A stretch of 35,736 nt of DNA, from contig JAKSBV010000231.1 of the NCBI GenBank assembly GCA_022360955.1, positions 1 to 35,736 of the forward strand, written 5' to 3'. This DNA is from Bacillota bacterium. GTDB taxonomy: Bacteria > Bacillota > Clostridia > SK-Y3. Below the pieces are notes generated by a model. It searched no databases, had not been told where the DNA came from, and saw only the letters and a program-made list of their open reading frames with translations. Shown here one piece after another: positions 8,501 through 17,140 of the stretch (position 1 is the first letter of the stretch; every line of letters starts with the position of its first letter). The position numbers were made by a program, and so were the translations under genes.

Positions 8501-8555
8501 CTTGGCATATGATTTCGCACTTTTGGATTAAAACTGCCAAGGATGCAGTGCGAAA
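8501..8555 (-). other. interleaved complementary pairs (possible pseudoknot) between spoIIGA and sigE
   Basis: TTTCGCACT (8513-8521) is the perfect complement of AGTGCGAAA (8547-8555). CTTGGCA (8501-8507) is the perfect complement of TGCCAAG (8535-8541). The two stems interleave, so both can form only as an H-type pseudoknot with connecting segments of 5, 13 and 5 bases. It lies in the 176-base spoIIGA-sigE spacer. Function unknown. Confidence 0.4.
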
Positions 8556-8574
8556 CATACAGGCATTATAAATC

Positions 8575-9483
8575 TCAGGAAATAATTTCAGGATGCAGCA
8601 AAGCCCTATATTCCTCACTCTTAGAAAGTTTTTTATTATAAATGCCAATAATGATATCCTTTAAATCTTTTTTTTCCGGCCCTTCCAGTATCTCAATTTC
8701 GTCGGGTTTGAATCCTATCAGCATACCGTTTTCTTTGCCAAGAGAGGAAAAGGGAATCAGTCTGAATCTGGACACCCAATCGGAATTGGACATAATACTG
8801 GTAATCAAGCCTAAATCGTTTTCGCTGCATTCATTGAAAATTTTTTGAATTTCCTGTGGCAGCAGCCCTTTGATCGCTTGAAATTCCACAATAATGACCG
8901 GGAGATTGGATATAGGCTCATATAGAGAATTTCCGGTATCTAAAAGGGCATTAATGCATATACTTTTATTATCAAACATTATTGAAAGCGGTATGTACAA
9001 ATTTTCTTTATTAATTTTGATGCCGATCAGCTTCCAGGTAATGCTGATAACGATATATGCGGTGACACAAGATAAAAGCAATGTCTTCCAAGGCAAATTA
9101 AAATAGATAACCCCATTGCTCAAAATAGCACCTATTGAGGCCCCGATATTGGTAAAGTAAAATAATCCTAAAGCGGCACCTCCAAAAGTAAAAGAAACGA
9201 TATAAAATATACCTAAAACCTTTAAAAATGCTCTCACCTTTTCTATATTATAGGTAATGGCTATTAATAGCATTGAAAAGAGCAGTTTCGCAATAAGGGT
9301 ATAATATATTTGAAAAGCCGGAAAAAACATAACAACGGCATAAACTGCGCCTACACAAGCGCCAATGAATAATCTTACAACGGATGTTTTGGTCCTTGAA
9401 ATCTTGCTTGTCGTCCACAATAAAATATAATTTATCAATAAATTTACCGTAAACAAGACATCAATGTATATAACCGGCTTCAC
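8575..9483 (-). CDS. spoIIGA: SpoIIGA, membrane aspartic protease that processes pro-SigmaE
   Basis: 302 residues. The first ~150 residues hold five or so membrane helices starting with the family-typical VIYIDVLFTVNLLINY. The C-terminal half is the cytoplasmic protease domain with the catalytic LLDTGNSL motif (Asp182-Thr-Gly184). The protease is activated across the septal membrane by a forespore signal (SpoIIR in the family) and cleaves pro-SigmaE, encoded next in the operon. Start GTG 9483 has a GGGGG site at 9491-9495. The upstream 770-base spacer carries two repeat elements, with the candidate promoter only at its far end. Confidence 0.96.
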   Translation of the reverse strand: MKPVIYIDVLFTVNLLINYILLWTTSKISRTKTSVVRLFIGACVGAVYAVVMFFPAFQIYYTLIAKLLFSMLLIAITYNIEKVRAFLKVLGIFYIVSFTFGGAALGLFYFTNIGASIGAILSNGVIYFNLPWKTLLLSCVTAYIVISITWKLIGIKINKENLYIPLSIMFDNKSICINALLDTGNSLYEPISNLPVIIVEFQAIKGLLPQEIQKIFNECSENDLGLITSIMSNSDWVSRFRLIPFSSLGKENGMLIGFKPDEIEILEGPEKKDLKDIIIGIYNKKLSKSEEYRALLHPEIIS

Positions 9484-9531
9484 ATTTATGCCCCCAATTT
9501 TTTAGTTATTAGTTCACGGTCCGCAATGATA

Positions 9532-9628
9532 GATGCCTAACTTTAAAATGGAATGTATATTTATACAAAAAACGTAGAATCATCGTTATTTGTGTAAATA
9601 AATATTTTTGGGTCTAAAGTTGGTTATC
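9532..9628. repeat. 96/97-bp palindromic repeat element, copy B
   Basis: Same element as 6353-6448. Arms are GATGCCTAACTTTAAA and TCTAAAGTTGGTTATC, and the inner stem has compensatory-looking changes (TTTATACAAA against TTTGTGTAAA, partly via G-U). It lies 48 bases upstream of the spoIIGA start, so it would be in the spoIIG leader RNA. Confidence 0.85.
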
Positions 9629-9655
9629 TTCAAGAGCCTTTTTACAAACTTTTTT

Positions 9656-9682
9656 GTGAACCGTCAACAGTGAACTATAACC
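9656..9682. repeat. heptamer tandem repeat array
   Basis: Consecutive 7-base units GTGAACC, GTCAACA, GTGAACT and the start of a fourth (ATAACC). Two further units, TTAGTTA and TTAGTTC, are at 9502-9515 on the other side of the palindromic element. They belong to the same class as the arrays at 14852, 21141, 27337, 28774 and 32608, which have different unit sequences. Confidence 0.5.
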
Positions 9683-9711
9683 TTATTTTTTATGCTATAG
9701 ATAGCGCTACA

Positions 9712-9931
9712 CTATAGATAATAAACACTAGAACTAGAAATATAATCGTATGGAAGTAACCTTATGAAGAATCTTAGAGATTGTTTGCGCAGCGTAGGAA
9801 AAGCTGCTTCAACTGTTTGAGCGCAGCGAGTTTTGGAGCCCGCCCGAAGCAAGCAATACAAGCTCTTAGATTCGGAATGCCTGTTGCTGGAGTACGATTA
9901 TATTTCCAACTTTACTGTTTATTATCTATAG
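9712..9931. mobile_element. 220-bp element with 39-bp terminal inverted repeats (MITE-like)
   Basis: The ends 9712-9750 and 9893-9931 are inverted repeats over 39 bases, both reading inward from CTATAGATAATAAACA and ending in GAAATATAATCGTA, with a few mismatches in the middle. A second nested pair (GAATCTTAGAG near 9768 against CTCTTAGATTC near 9863) extends the fold. The GC-rich core includes GAGCGCAGCGAG. There is no ORF, so any movement would need an enzyme from elsewhere. A partial copy of the right half is at 30140-30209. A large structured RNA is an alternative. Confidence 0.75.
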
Positions 9932-10060
9932 AGATAGAAATATAATTCAAATGCTTTTTGGCGTTTAGTCTATCTTACTATTATTCATTAAATAATCGAT
10001 GTATGATAGAATGATATAGGATCATCTATCTTTTTGAACCTTGAACGATTAGCTCTTTCT

Positions 10061-10093
10061 ATTATAACTTATATATTATTTAAAATTTGTCAG
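10061..10093 (-). promoter_or_regulatory. candidate spoIIG promoter with unusually long spacer
   Basis: On the minus strand CTGACA (10093-10088) and TATAAT (10066-10061) are separated by 21 bases. The B. subtilis spoIIG promoter is known for a 22-base spacer and Spo0A dependence. TTCTGACA resembles the Spo0A box TTCGACA with one extra base. It lies directly downstream of the ftsZ terminator, so it could start the spoIIGA-sigE unit, leaving a ~580-base leader that contains both repeat elements. Confidence 0.4.
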
Positions 10094-10110
10094 AAATTGT
10101 TACTCGTCTC

Positions 10111-10167
10111 AAAAAAAATAACGACATGAGTTGATAAATAGGGCTCCCTATTTATCAACTCATGTCG
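10111..10167 (-). terminator. strong Rho-independent terminator of ftsZ / the dcw operon
   Basis: A perfect 22-bp inverted repeat (CGACATGAGTTGATAAATAG at 10122 onward and its complement to 10167, with a 2-base centre) is followed on the minus strand by TTATTTTTTTT. It lies 88 bases after the ftsZ stop and marks the end of the dcw transcript. Confidence 0.9.
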
Positions 10168-10254
10168 CTGTTCGAAATCTATAAATCTGGTTAAGGAAAA
10201 TTATTCCAATCATTTCCTTTAACTCAATAAAATGCACCCCGCTGTCCGACAGGT

Positions 10255-11325
10255 TTACTTATTTCGATTTCTCCTTAAAAAAGTGGGAATATCGATATCA
10301 TCGGATTCTTGCGTTTTAACCGGATTTGTTTCATTCACGGTATCCAAGACGGGTTTTTGCTTACTATAAGGTTTTTTATCAAAACCCGTAGCAATAACTG
10401 TAATCAGTAATTCGTCATTAAGGCTCTCGTCAATCACGGCCCCAAAAATAATATTTGCATCGGGATCGGCGGATTTTTGGACCAGCTCTGCCGCCGCATT
10501 TACTTCAAACAATCCGAGATCCTTTCCGCCGGTAATATTTAATAATACGCCTCTTGCTCCGTCTATAGAAGTCTCCAACAGCGGGCTTTGAATGGCTTGC
10601 TTCGCGGCTTCTTCAGCACGGTTATCACCGCTTCCTCTTCCGATGCCCATATGTGCAAATCCTGTGTCCAGCATAATCGTTTTAACATCGGCAAAATCCA
10701 GATTGACCAGACCAGGCACTGCAATGAGGTCGGATATGCCCTGTACGCCCTGCCTTAAAACATCATCCGCAATTTTAAATGCTTCCATGATGGACGTCTT
10801 CTTTTCGGCAATCTGCAACAGACGATCATTGGGAATGGTGACCAACGTATCCACACATTCTTTCAAGTTTGTAACACCTTGTTCTGCGTGAACCATCCGC
10901 TTTCGACCTTCAAAAGTAAATGGCTTGGTTACAACACCTACCGTCAGGATACCCATCTCTTTCGCAATCGAGGCAACAATAGGCGCAGCACCGGTTCCCG
11001 TACCGCCGCCCATGCCGGCCGTCACAAAAACCATATCCGCTCCTTTGATGGCCTGGGCAATTTCTTCTCGGCTTTCTTCCGCCGCCTTTTGTCCTATTTC
11101 AGGATTTGCCCCTGCACCCAATCCGCGAGTAAGTTTATCCCCGACTTGTATTTTTTGAGTGGCTTTCGATAAAAGGAGCGCTTGCTTGTCCGTATTGATA
11201 GAAATAAATTCAACACCTTTTAATCCGGCTACAATCATTCTATTGACTGCATTATTGCCTCCCCCGCCAACACCAATTACCTTAATCTGTGCAAAATTGT
11301 CCATATCTGTTTCAAATTCTAACAT
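10255..11325 (-). CDS. ftsZ: cell division GTPase FtsZ
   Basis: About 356 residues. It polymerises into the Z-ring. The tubulin signature GGGTGTG is at about residues 106-112, preceded by the N-terminal [13 protein letters not shown] nucleotide-binding loop; the T7 synergy loop (NLDFADVK) is intact. The C-terminal tail ends with the conserved peptide [12 protein letters not shown], which normally binds FtsA, SepF or similar membrane tethers. ATG 11325 is preferred over GTG 11328; GGGGG lies 9 bases upstream. ftsA, usually immediately upstream, is missing: only 81 bases separate sbp and ftsZ. A strong terminator follows. Confidence 0.98.
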   Translation of the reverse strand: MLEFETDMDNFAQIKVIGVGGGGNNAVNRMIVAGLKGVEFISINTDKQALLLSKATQKIQVGDKLTRGLGAGANPEIGQKAAEESREEIAQAIKGADMVFVTAGMGGGTGTGAAPIVASIAKEMGILTVGVVTKPFTFEGRKRMVHAEQGVTNLKECVDTLVTIPNDRLLQIAEKKTSIMEAFKIADDVLRQGVQGISDLIAVPGLVNLDFADVKTIMLDTGFAHMGIGRGSGDNRAEEAAKQAIQSPLLETSIDGARGVLLNITGGKDLGLFEVNAAAELVQKSADPDANIIFGAVIDESLNDELLITVIATGFDKKPYSKQKPVLDTVNETNPVKTQESDDIDIPTFLRRNRNK

Positions 11326-11409
11326 CACAAACAGCCCCCTTTATTTCATTTATAACTATCTTTATAGCATGATGTTATCATTCATGTTACATTCTAAGAT
11401 TTTCTCTCA

Positions 11410-11757
11410 TTATATATTATCGCTTTTTAAGTATTTATTCAACAGAAATCTTCTAATAATTGCGAAATTATGAAATAATCTGGTTCCAAAAACAATAATA
11501 GCGGCAAGATAGATGTCTACATCCAGTTTCTTACCGATATATGTTAACATCGCTGCTAAAATGGCATTACCAAAAAAACCGGAAATAAACATCTTAATAT
11601 TGAATTTGCCTTGAAAGCTTGCAGTTATTCCCCCAAAAACGGAATCAAGAGCCGCCAAAATAGCGATCGCAATATAAGGGGAATATTGGGTGGGAATATG
11701 GTATGGCACCAAAATTCCTATGATCACACCTACTAACAATCCTATAATCGGTATCAC
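11410..11757 (-). CDS. sbp: small basic protein Sbp (DUF1290), membrane protein
   Basis: 115 residues with three or four hydrophobic helices and a basic C-terminus (RRFLLNKYLK). It matches the DUF1290/Sbp family that sits between ylxX and ftsA-ftsZ in Bacillus. Function is not established. Its ATG overlaps the stop of the DUF881 gene by 4 bases (ATGA), indicating translational coupling. Confidence 0.9.
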   Translation of the reverse strand: MIPIIGLLVGVIIGILVPYHIPTQYSPYIAIAILAALDSVFGGITASFQGKFNIKMFISGFFGNAILAAMLTYIGKKLDVDIYLAAIIVFGTRLFHNFAIIRRFLLNKYLKSDNI

Positions 11758-12497
11758 TGATCTCCCCCTCCTTTTTTGACCGGTACCGCATACTCAAAGT
11801 TAATATATCCGTCATACCTTGGAATAAAAATCTTATTTGATTTTTTAACGCTTACTTCAATACCCCACTGTTTTAAAATATCTACAACACCTCCGCGTAG
11901 ATTCAGGGCTGCTTCCAACGTGTCCGGATTCCCTATCGCCTTTATGGTAAACGGAGTAGAATATCTATTATTATTAACGCTGACCGTCGCACCGGCACAC
12001 CGGATCTCACTGGTCGCGATCAAGCGTTCGTCATTTAAAGAAAGTGCTTCCGCCCCCGCATCCGCCAGTTCATTTAACACCATCAAAATATCCTCGTCAT
12101 GAATAACAAAATAATTTTCGTCAACCGCCATTGAACCTTCATTTTTGAGTTTACTGTCATTTAAGACAGCTACAACGCCTTTTCCTTCCACCGCTGTGAG
12201 TCCGGAAAGGATTTCGGCCTGGTCCAATCTTTGCTTTAAGGCCCCTGCAATCACATTTTTTTCGGAAAACTGTTTTTCATAAGAATTCAAATCTTTTTCA
12301 TATTGCAGCAGCTGTTTATATAAATTTTCATTTTTTTCTTTCTCTTTGCTAAGTTCTAATTGCAATTCATCCGCTCTTTGGAATTGTTTGGATTGAACGG
12401 CATCATTTCTTTTGACGCTTTTGAGTTGTATGGAAATCATAACACCCAGTATCACACAAACAAAAGCAATGGCTATCTGTGCTTTAAAGTTCCTCAT
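11754..12497 (-). CDS. DUF881 family protein (YlxW/YlxX-like)
   Basis: 247 residues: one N-terminal membrane anchor (~8-25), a coiled coil (~40-90, rich in Glu, Lys, Leu), then an extracytoplasmic DUF881 domain beginning near LTAVEGKGVVAVLND. Bacillus has two such genes, ylxW and ylxX, in this position; here there is only one. Role is unknown, but the conserved position between divIB and sbp points to the division machinery. ATG start with GGGAGG upstream. Confidence 0.9.
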   Translation of the reverse strand: MRNFKAQIAIAFVCVILGVMISIQLKSVKRNDAVQSKQFQRADELQLELSKEKEKNENLYKQLLQYEKDLNSYEKQFSEKNVIAGALKQRLDQAEILSGLTAVEGKGVVAVLNDSKLKNEGSMAVDENYFVIHDEDILMVLNELADAGAEALSLNDERLIATSEIRCAGATVSVNNNRYSTPFTIKAIGNPDTLEAALNLRGGVVDILKQWGIEVSVKKSNKIFIPRYDGYINFEYAVPVKKGGGDQ

Positions 12498-12537
12498 CTA
12501 TTTTCCTCCCTTCCGCAGCTTGGCTGCTATGTCGAAA

Positions 12538-13320
12538 CTAATTTATCGGTTTAAAAGTGGGTTTTTCAATACTCAAGTCAATATATCCCCTTTCGCCTTC
12601 GTTCAGTTCCTTTAATATTTCTTTCAGAAAACATATCTTGTAATTCACATCCGTTCCGTCACCCAAACTTACAACAATCCTGCTTTGTATGTTCAGCTGT
12701 ATATTATCGATATCATGTACGTCGATCTCCGAAACTTGATGCAATAATTCATAATTTAAAATTTCTTTTAGGCACGATACAATCATTTCGAGTTTTTTAT
12801 CGTCATCTACTTGTATTGTCTTCCCCAGTTTAAACCGGTCAAATTTCAAACCGCCAATAAAAGGGATATGATTATCACCCAACTCGGCAACAACTTCCAG
12901 AACATGTCCTCTTTTATCGATCAATATATATGAACCCATAAAAGGAATATATCCTACAGGTTTTCTTTCCGTTACATTAATTACAATCCTATTGGGCAAA
13001 GATCTTTTGATGTCTACGGTATCAATATAAGATATCTGGCTAATATTGTTTTTGGCATCCGTTATATTAGCTCTAAAAATATTGATTTCCTTCATAATAC
13101 CGGACGAAACAACGATATCCTGCGTTTCTATCTTTTCGTTACCTATTACTTCCACCTCTTTGACGTTGAACACAGGCAAAAATAATGAGGTTAAGGATAC
13201 CGCTATCAACATTAATAAAATTACAAACACTTTATGGCTTTTCCTTTTTACTGCCTGTCTTTTTCGTGTGTTGTCAGTAGTGGCAACCAAGTTACCACTA
13301 CCGCTCCGCGTATTATCCAT
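12538..13320 (-). CDS. divIB: division protein FtsQ/DivIB
   Basis: 260 residues. A basic cytoplasmic tail (KRQAVKRKSHK) precedes one membrane helix (~30-50), then an extracytoplasmic POTRA domain starting at FNVKEVEVIGNEKIE and the FtsQ/DivIB C-terminal domain (RSLPNRIVINVTERKPVGYI). In the family it forms a complex with FtsL and FtsB/DivIC that controls septal peptidoglycan synthesis. Start ATG 13320 has GGAGGTAG upstream. It follows murA by 41 bases. Confidence 0.93.
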   Translation of the reverse strand: MDNTRSGSGNLVATTDNTRKRQAVKRKSHKVFVILLMLIAVSLTSLFLPVFNVKEVEVIGNEKIETQDIVVSSGIMKEINIFRANITDAKNNISQISYIDTVDIKRSLPNRIVINVTERKPVGYIPFMGSYILIDKRGHVLEVVAELGDNHIPFIGGLKFDRFKLGKTIQVDDDKKLEMIVSCLKEILNYELLHQVSEIDVHDIDNIQLNIQSRIVVSLGDGTDVNYKICFLKEILKELNEGERGYIDLSIEKPTFKPIN

Positions 13321-13361
13321 ACACTACCTCCAAGCTGCAACCTTTCACAACGATATGAATA

Positions 13362-14618
13362 TCACGACTCTGTTCTTTTAATATTTGCACCTAATATTGC
13401 CAGCTTTTCTTCAATCTTTTCATAGCCTCTATCAATGTGATATATACTGTCTATTGTCGTAACGCCATCGGCTGCTAATCCGGCAATAACCAGGGCTGCT
13501 CCTCCTCGGAGATCGGTCGCATTTACGGTGGCCCCCAATAGTTTTTCAACCCCCTTAACCACTGCGACCCTACCGTCAATTTTAATATTAGCTCCCATTT
13601 TTACAAGTTCTTCCACATGTTTGAATCTATTTTCGAAAATTGTTTCGGCAATAATACTAGTGCCTTTAGCCAGTGAAAGCAGCGCCATCATAGGTGCCTG
13701 AGAATCCGTAGGAAAACCGGGATACGGCAGGGTACGTATCATTTCTACAGGCTGCAGCACCGAATGCCTTGATAAAGTAATGGATTTCTCTCTGATACGT
13801 ATTTTACACCCACACTCTTTTAACATCGCCAATACGGCTTGAATATGTTCGGCAACCACATCGGTGATTTCAACGGTTCCACCTGTAATAGCCGATGCCG
13901 TAAGATATGTAGCTGCAGCTATTCTATCCGGTATCACCGTATATTCAACATTATGAAGCTTTGATACCCCTTCGATTCTTATGAGACTCGTACCGGCGCC
14001 GGATACTTTGGCCCCCATCGCATTAAGGTAATTCTGCAGGTCACAGATTTCCGGTTCTTTTGCCGCATTTCTTATGACGGTTTCCCCTTTGGCCATCACT
14101 GCTGCCAGCATAACATTTTCGGTAGCACCTACGCTTGGAAAAGTCAGGTGTATATCTTCTGATTTAATTTGGTCAACACTACAGTTGATATAACCACGTG
14201 TATCATTAATATTGATTGCCAGCTGTCTCAATGCCTTCAAATGTAAATCAATAGGTCTCGGTCCGATTTCACATCCGCCGGGATAACTGATAACCGCTTT
14301 TCGACACCTAGAAATAATGGACCCTAGAAATATAATAGATGAACGCATTTCTCTCATCAAATGCTCGGGAATATGGTATTCGTTGATATCGGAGGAATCA
14401 ACCGTAATGGTCATTCCGTTTTTTTTCACCTTGCATCCCAAAAATTTAAGAATCTCCAGCGTACTCAATACATCTTTGAGTTCGGGACAGTTATGTATAA
14501 CATTTTTGCCCCCATTTAATACTGTAGCAGCCAGTATAGGAAGTACTGCATTCTTAGCTCCGTCTATTTTTATTTTTCCTTCAAGTTTATTACCACCAGC
14601 AATGACAATTTTGCTCAT
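13362..14618 (-). CDS. murA: UDP-N-acetylglucosamine 1-carboxyvinyltransferase MurA
   Basis: 418 residues. It catalyses the first committed step of peptidoglycan synthesis, transfer of enolpyruvate from PEP to UDP-GlcNAc. Active-site Lys22-Asn23 (DGAKNAVLP) and the fosfomycin-reactive loop cysteine Cys116 in PGGCEIGPRP are present. So are the conserved FPTDSQAPMMALL and ENRFKHVEEL segments. It occupies the place where B. subtilis has murB. CCTGGAGGTG upstream of the ATG is a strong RBS. The 211-base spacer to murG contains an imperfect CAGGAGT/ACTCCTG inverted pair and no gene I can support. Confidence 0.97.
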   Translation of the reverse strand: MSKIVIAGGNKLEGKIKIDGAKNAVLPILAATVLNGGKNVIHNCPELKDVLSTLEILKFLGCKVKKNGMTITVDSSDINEYHIPEHLMREMRSSIIFLGSIISRCRKAVISYPGGCEIGPRPIDLHLKALRQLAININDTRGYINCSVDQIKSEDIHLTFPSVGATENVMLAAVMAKGETVIRNAAKEPEICDLQNYLNAMGAKVSGAGTSLIRIEGVSKLHNVEYTVIPDRIAAATYLTASAITGGTVEITDVVAEHIQAVLAMLKECGCKIRIREKSITLSRHSVLQPVEMIRTLPYPGFPTDSQAPMMALLSLAKGTSIIAETIFENRFKHVEELVKMGANIKIDGRVAVVKGVEKLLGATVNATDLRGGAALVIAGLAADGVTTIDSIYHIDRGYEKIEEKLAILGANIKRTES

Positions 14619-14829
14619 ATTTTACACCTCCAGGAGTCAGCTGGCTTACAATAATTGTATTGCAATATATACTATGCAAACTCCTGTGAAGGTGTTACAG
14701 TTCCGGCTTTGCGTTAGGCTGTTCGACCTCTGGTGTTAAAGGCTTTTTCGTCAGATTAAAAAATAAACCCCGGGAATATAAATGCCAGTTGAAGAAAATA
14801 CACCCATAAACCCCTTAACATAAAAATTG

Positions 14830-15981
14830 TCATCCCTGTTTCTTTTTCTCCGGACTCCGAACGCCAAACTCCGAACCATTCAACAGCTCCATGATAATAT
14901 TATATATCTTTTCTGCCGCATTTGTAATACCCATACGCAAAGAATTCTTTGACATTTTCCTTAACAAGCTTTTATCTTGCAGCAAAGTATCTATCTGGTT
15001 GTATAGTATTGTACCATTTAAATCGCTTTCCGTTAACACCACTGCGGCCCCATGTTTTTCTAGGACTCTGGCATTATATTCTTGATGATTATTGGTTACA
15101 TTCGGGGAGGGTATCAGAATGGAAGGCTTCCCCATGGCCGTAAGCTCACTTAAGGTAATCGCACCTGCTCTGCAAACTACCAGATCAGCCGCTGCCAGTG
15201 CTTCATCCATATTGTATATATAGGGAAACACTTTAATGTCCTGATGGGCTCCCGGATCTATCCCCTCCTGTTGAAGCCCGTCGATGACAGCATCATACTG
15301 CTTTTCACCTGTTCCTGCCATCAGCTGGATACTTTTCTTTTGATAAATGAATGGGATGTATTCTACCAATGTCTTATTAATTTTATCTGCTCCTAAGCTA
15401 CCGCCAAATACGAGAATGAACGGCCTTTTGTCCAACCCTAAAGATGCTCTTGCCCTCTCACGGTCGGTATCGATAATTTCTTTCTTGATAGGGTTGCCCG
15501 TATGTACCAGTTTATGTTTAACCTTTAAGTATTTTTTGCTCTCTTTAAAGCTAATGGCGACCACATTGGCAAATCGGGATAATATCTTAATTGTAATGCC
15601 CGGAAAAACATTCTGTTCATGAATAAGCGTAGGAATCTTCATCATAGCCGCACGCAATACGACAGGTCCGCTTACATATCCGCCGGTTCCGACCACGATA
15701 TCCGGTTTAAATGCCTTAAGCAATTGTTTTGCTTCCATCATGCCTTTGAACAATGCCTTTATCGTAATCAAGATATCCAGCGTCCATTGCCGCTTAAATC
15801 CTTTTACATGAATATAGCGAATGCTAAAGCCGGCCTTTGGCACCAGTTTCTTTTCCAGCCCCTGCTCGGTGCCCACAAAAAGTATCTCCCAGTCGGGATG
15901 TTTCGTTTGAATATGCTTTGCTATTGCTATTGCAGGATTAATATGACCGGCCGTCCCTCCTCCTGCAAACAAGATTTTCAA
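14830..15981 (-). CDS. murG: lipid II synthase MurG (UDP-GlcNAc transferase)
   Basis: Membrane-associated GT-B glycosyltransferase that adds GlcNAc to lipid I. GGGTAGHINPAIAIA is the lipid-substrate loop. The C-terminal nucleotide-sugar site includes GGSLGA, and CRAGAITLSELTAMGKPSILIP is intact. The best start is TTG 15981 (giving MKILFAGGGTAG), with AGGGGGTGAT ideally spaced; GTG 15990 and ATG 15987 overlap that site. Odd feature: the C-terminal tail (NGSEFGVRSPE, then Lys-rich) is encoded by an array of 7-base tandem repeats at 14852-14879, so the tail is probably a late extension. Confidence 0.96.
   Translation of the reverse strand: MKILFAGGGTAGHINPAIAIAKHIQTKHPDWEILFVGTEQGLEKKLVPKAGFSIRYIHVKGFKRQWTLDILITIKALFKGMMEAKQLLKAFKPDIVVGTGGYVSGPVVLRAAMMKIPTLIHEQNVFPGITIKILSRFANVVAISFKESKKYLKVKHKLVHTGNPIKKEIIDTDRERARASLGLDKRPFILVFGGSLGADKINKTLVEYIPFIYQKKSIQLMAGTGEKQYDAVIDGLQQEGIDPGAHQDIKVFPYIYNMDEALAAADLVVCRAGAITLSELTAMGKPSILIPSPNVTNNHQEYNARVLEKHGAAVVLTESDLNGTILYNQIDTLLQDKSLLRKMSKNSLRMGITNAAEKIYNIIMELLNGSEFGVRSPEKKKQG
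14852..14879. repeat. heptamer array inside the 3' end of murG
   Basis: Four 7-base units with alternating similarity: GGACTCC, GAACGCC, AAACTCC, GAACCAT. Because 7 is not a multiple of 3, each unit is read in a different frame, giving the SEFGVRS-type peptide at the MurG C-terminus. Confidence 0.55.
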
Positions 15982-16015
15982 AAACATCACCCCCTATCCC
16001 TCTTTTTCTACCCAT

Positions 16016-17110
16016 CTATCTTGATTTGCCGTATCGAGAAACATTTAGTACAATGCCCATGCCGATCATTACAAATAGCAAAGAGGAACCGCCGGCACTA
16101 AAAAACGGTAACGGCATACCTGTGACCGGCATAGAAGACGTCACAACGGCCACATTAATTAACACCTGTACGGCAATAAGTGAGGTAATCCCTGCAACCA
16201 GCAAGCTCCCAAAAGCATCCGGTGCATTCAATGCTATTTTAATACCGCGCCAGATTAAAACCAGGAACAGGAACAAAACGGTTGTAGCCCCTATAAAACC
16301 TAATTCCTCACATATAATTGAAAATATAAAATCATTCTGGGGCTCAGGGATATATAAAAACTTCTGCCTGCTCCTCCCGAGACCAAGTCCGAAAAGGCCG
16401 CCCGACCCTATCGCATACAGCGATTGAATAATCTGCCAACCACTTCCCATTTTATCCTGCCAAGGATCTAAGAAAGCGGTCACTCGTTGCATTCGATAGG
16501 GTTCTTTCACAATAACATATATAAACGCCGGTATAGTAGGCAAAGCCAAAATAAAAAAATGAGAAATCTTGGCACCTGCAGCAAACAACACTATCATTCC
16601 TACGGCAAATATGACCACCGTACCGCTCAAATGGGGTTCCAGAATGACTAGGAACAGGATGATTCCCAATACCAATAAGTAGGGCAGCAGTCCGGTAAAA
16701 AACTGCCTGACTTTTTCTTTTTTCTTGGCAAGACTGCTCGCAAAATATATAATGATTGCCAGTTTTGCAACCTCTGACGGTTGAATCGTAAGCCCTCCGA
16801 CCCCCAGCCATCTTTTTGCACCATTTATCTCTTCACCCACGATAAGCACCAGTACCAATAAACCAATAGTCACGATCAAAATCGGAATAGATAGCTTTTT
16901 TAAATACTTATAATCAAAGCTTGCCATAAAAAACATTGCAAACAGTCCGAGGACCGACCACATCAATTGTCTTTTCACAAAATGATAGCTATCGTTAAAA
17001 TTATAAAAAGCAGAGGCAGAACTCGCACTAAAAACCATAATCAATCCGAAGGAAAGCAATATCATGATTGTAATAAAAAAACCAAAATCGAAAGAACTTT
17101 TGCGCTCCAC
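16016..17110 (-). CDS. ftsW: SEDS glycan polymerase FtsW/SpoVE
   Basis: 364 residues with about ten membrane helices. SEDS-family landmarks are present: NGAKRWLGVGGLTIQPSEVAK, the large periplasmic loop with LDPW and GLGRSRQKFLYIPEPQNDFIFSIICEELG, and the C-terminal PFFSAGGSSLL. The family polymerises lipid II glycan chains with a partner class B PBP, here probably the SpoVD-type PBP in the same operon. Length and position between mraY and murG match SpoVE, but division and sporulation roles cannot be told apart from sequence. GTG start with GGAGG upstream. murD, normally just before it, is absent; the gap to mraY is only 30 bases. Confidence 0.95.
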   Translation of the reverse strand: MERKSSFDFGFFITIMILLSFGLIMVFSASSASAFYNFNDSYHFVKRQLMWSVLGLFAMFFMASFDYKYLKKLSIPILIVTIGLLVLVLIVGEEINGAKRWLGVGGLTIQPSEVAKLAIIIYFASSLAKKKEKVRQFFTGLLPYLLVLGIILFLVILEPHLSGTVVIFAVGMIVLFAAGAKISHFFILALPTIPAFIYVIVKEPYRMQRVTAFLDPWQDKMGSGWQIIQSLYAIGSGGLFGLGLGRSRQKFLYIPEPQNDFIFSIICEELGFIGATTVLFLFLVLIWRGIKIALNAPDAFGSLLVAGITSLIAVQVLINVAVVTSSMPVTGMPLPFFSAGGSSLLFVMIGMGIVLNVSRYGKSR

Positions 17111-17140
17111 TGGAAAACCTCCTAAAATATACGGCTTAGT

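Noticed and set aside
9532-9931. Possible riboswitch or T-box in the spoIIGA leader
   Set aside because: The structure is explained by two dispersed repeat elements; no T-box sequence or known aptamer core was recognised.
10879-11172. 97-codon + ORF inside ftsZ
   Set aside because: Antisense shadow of a highly conserved gene; no independent support. The same applies to other + ORFs across the dcw genes.
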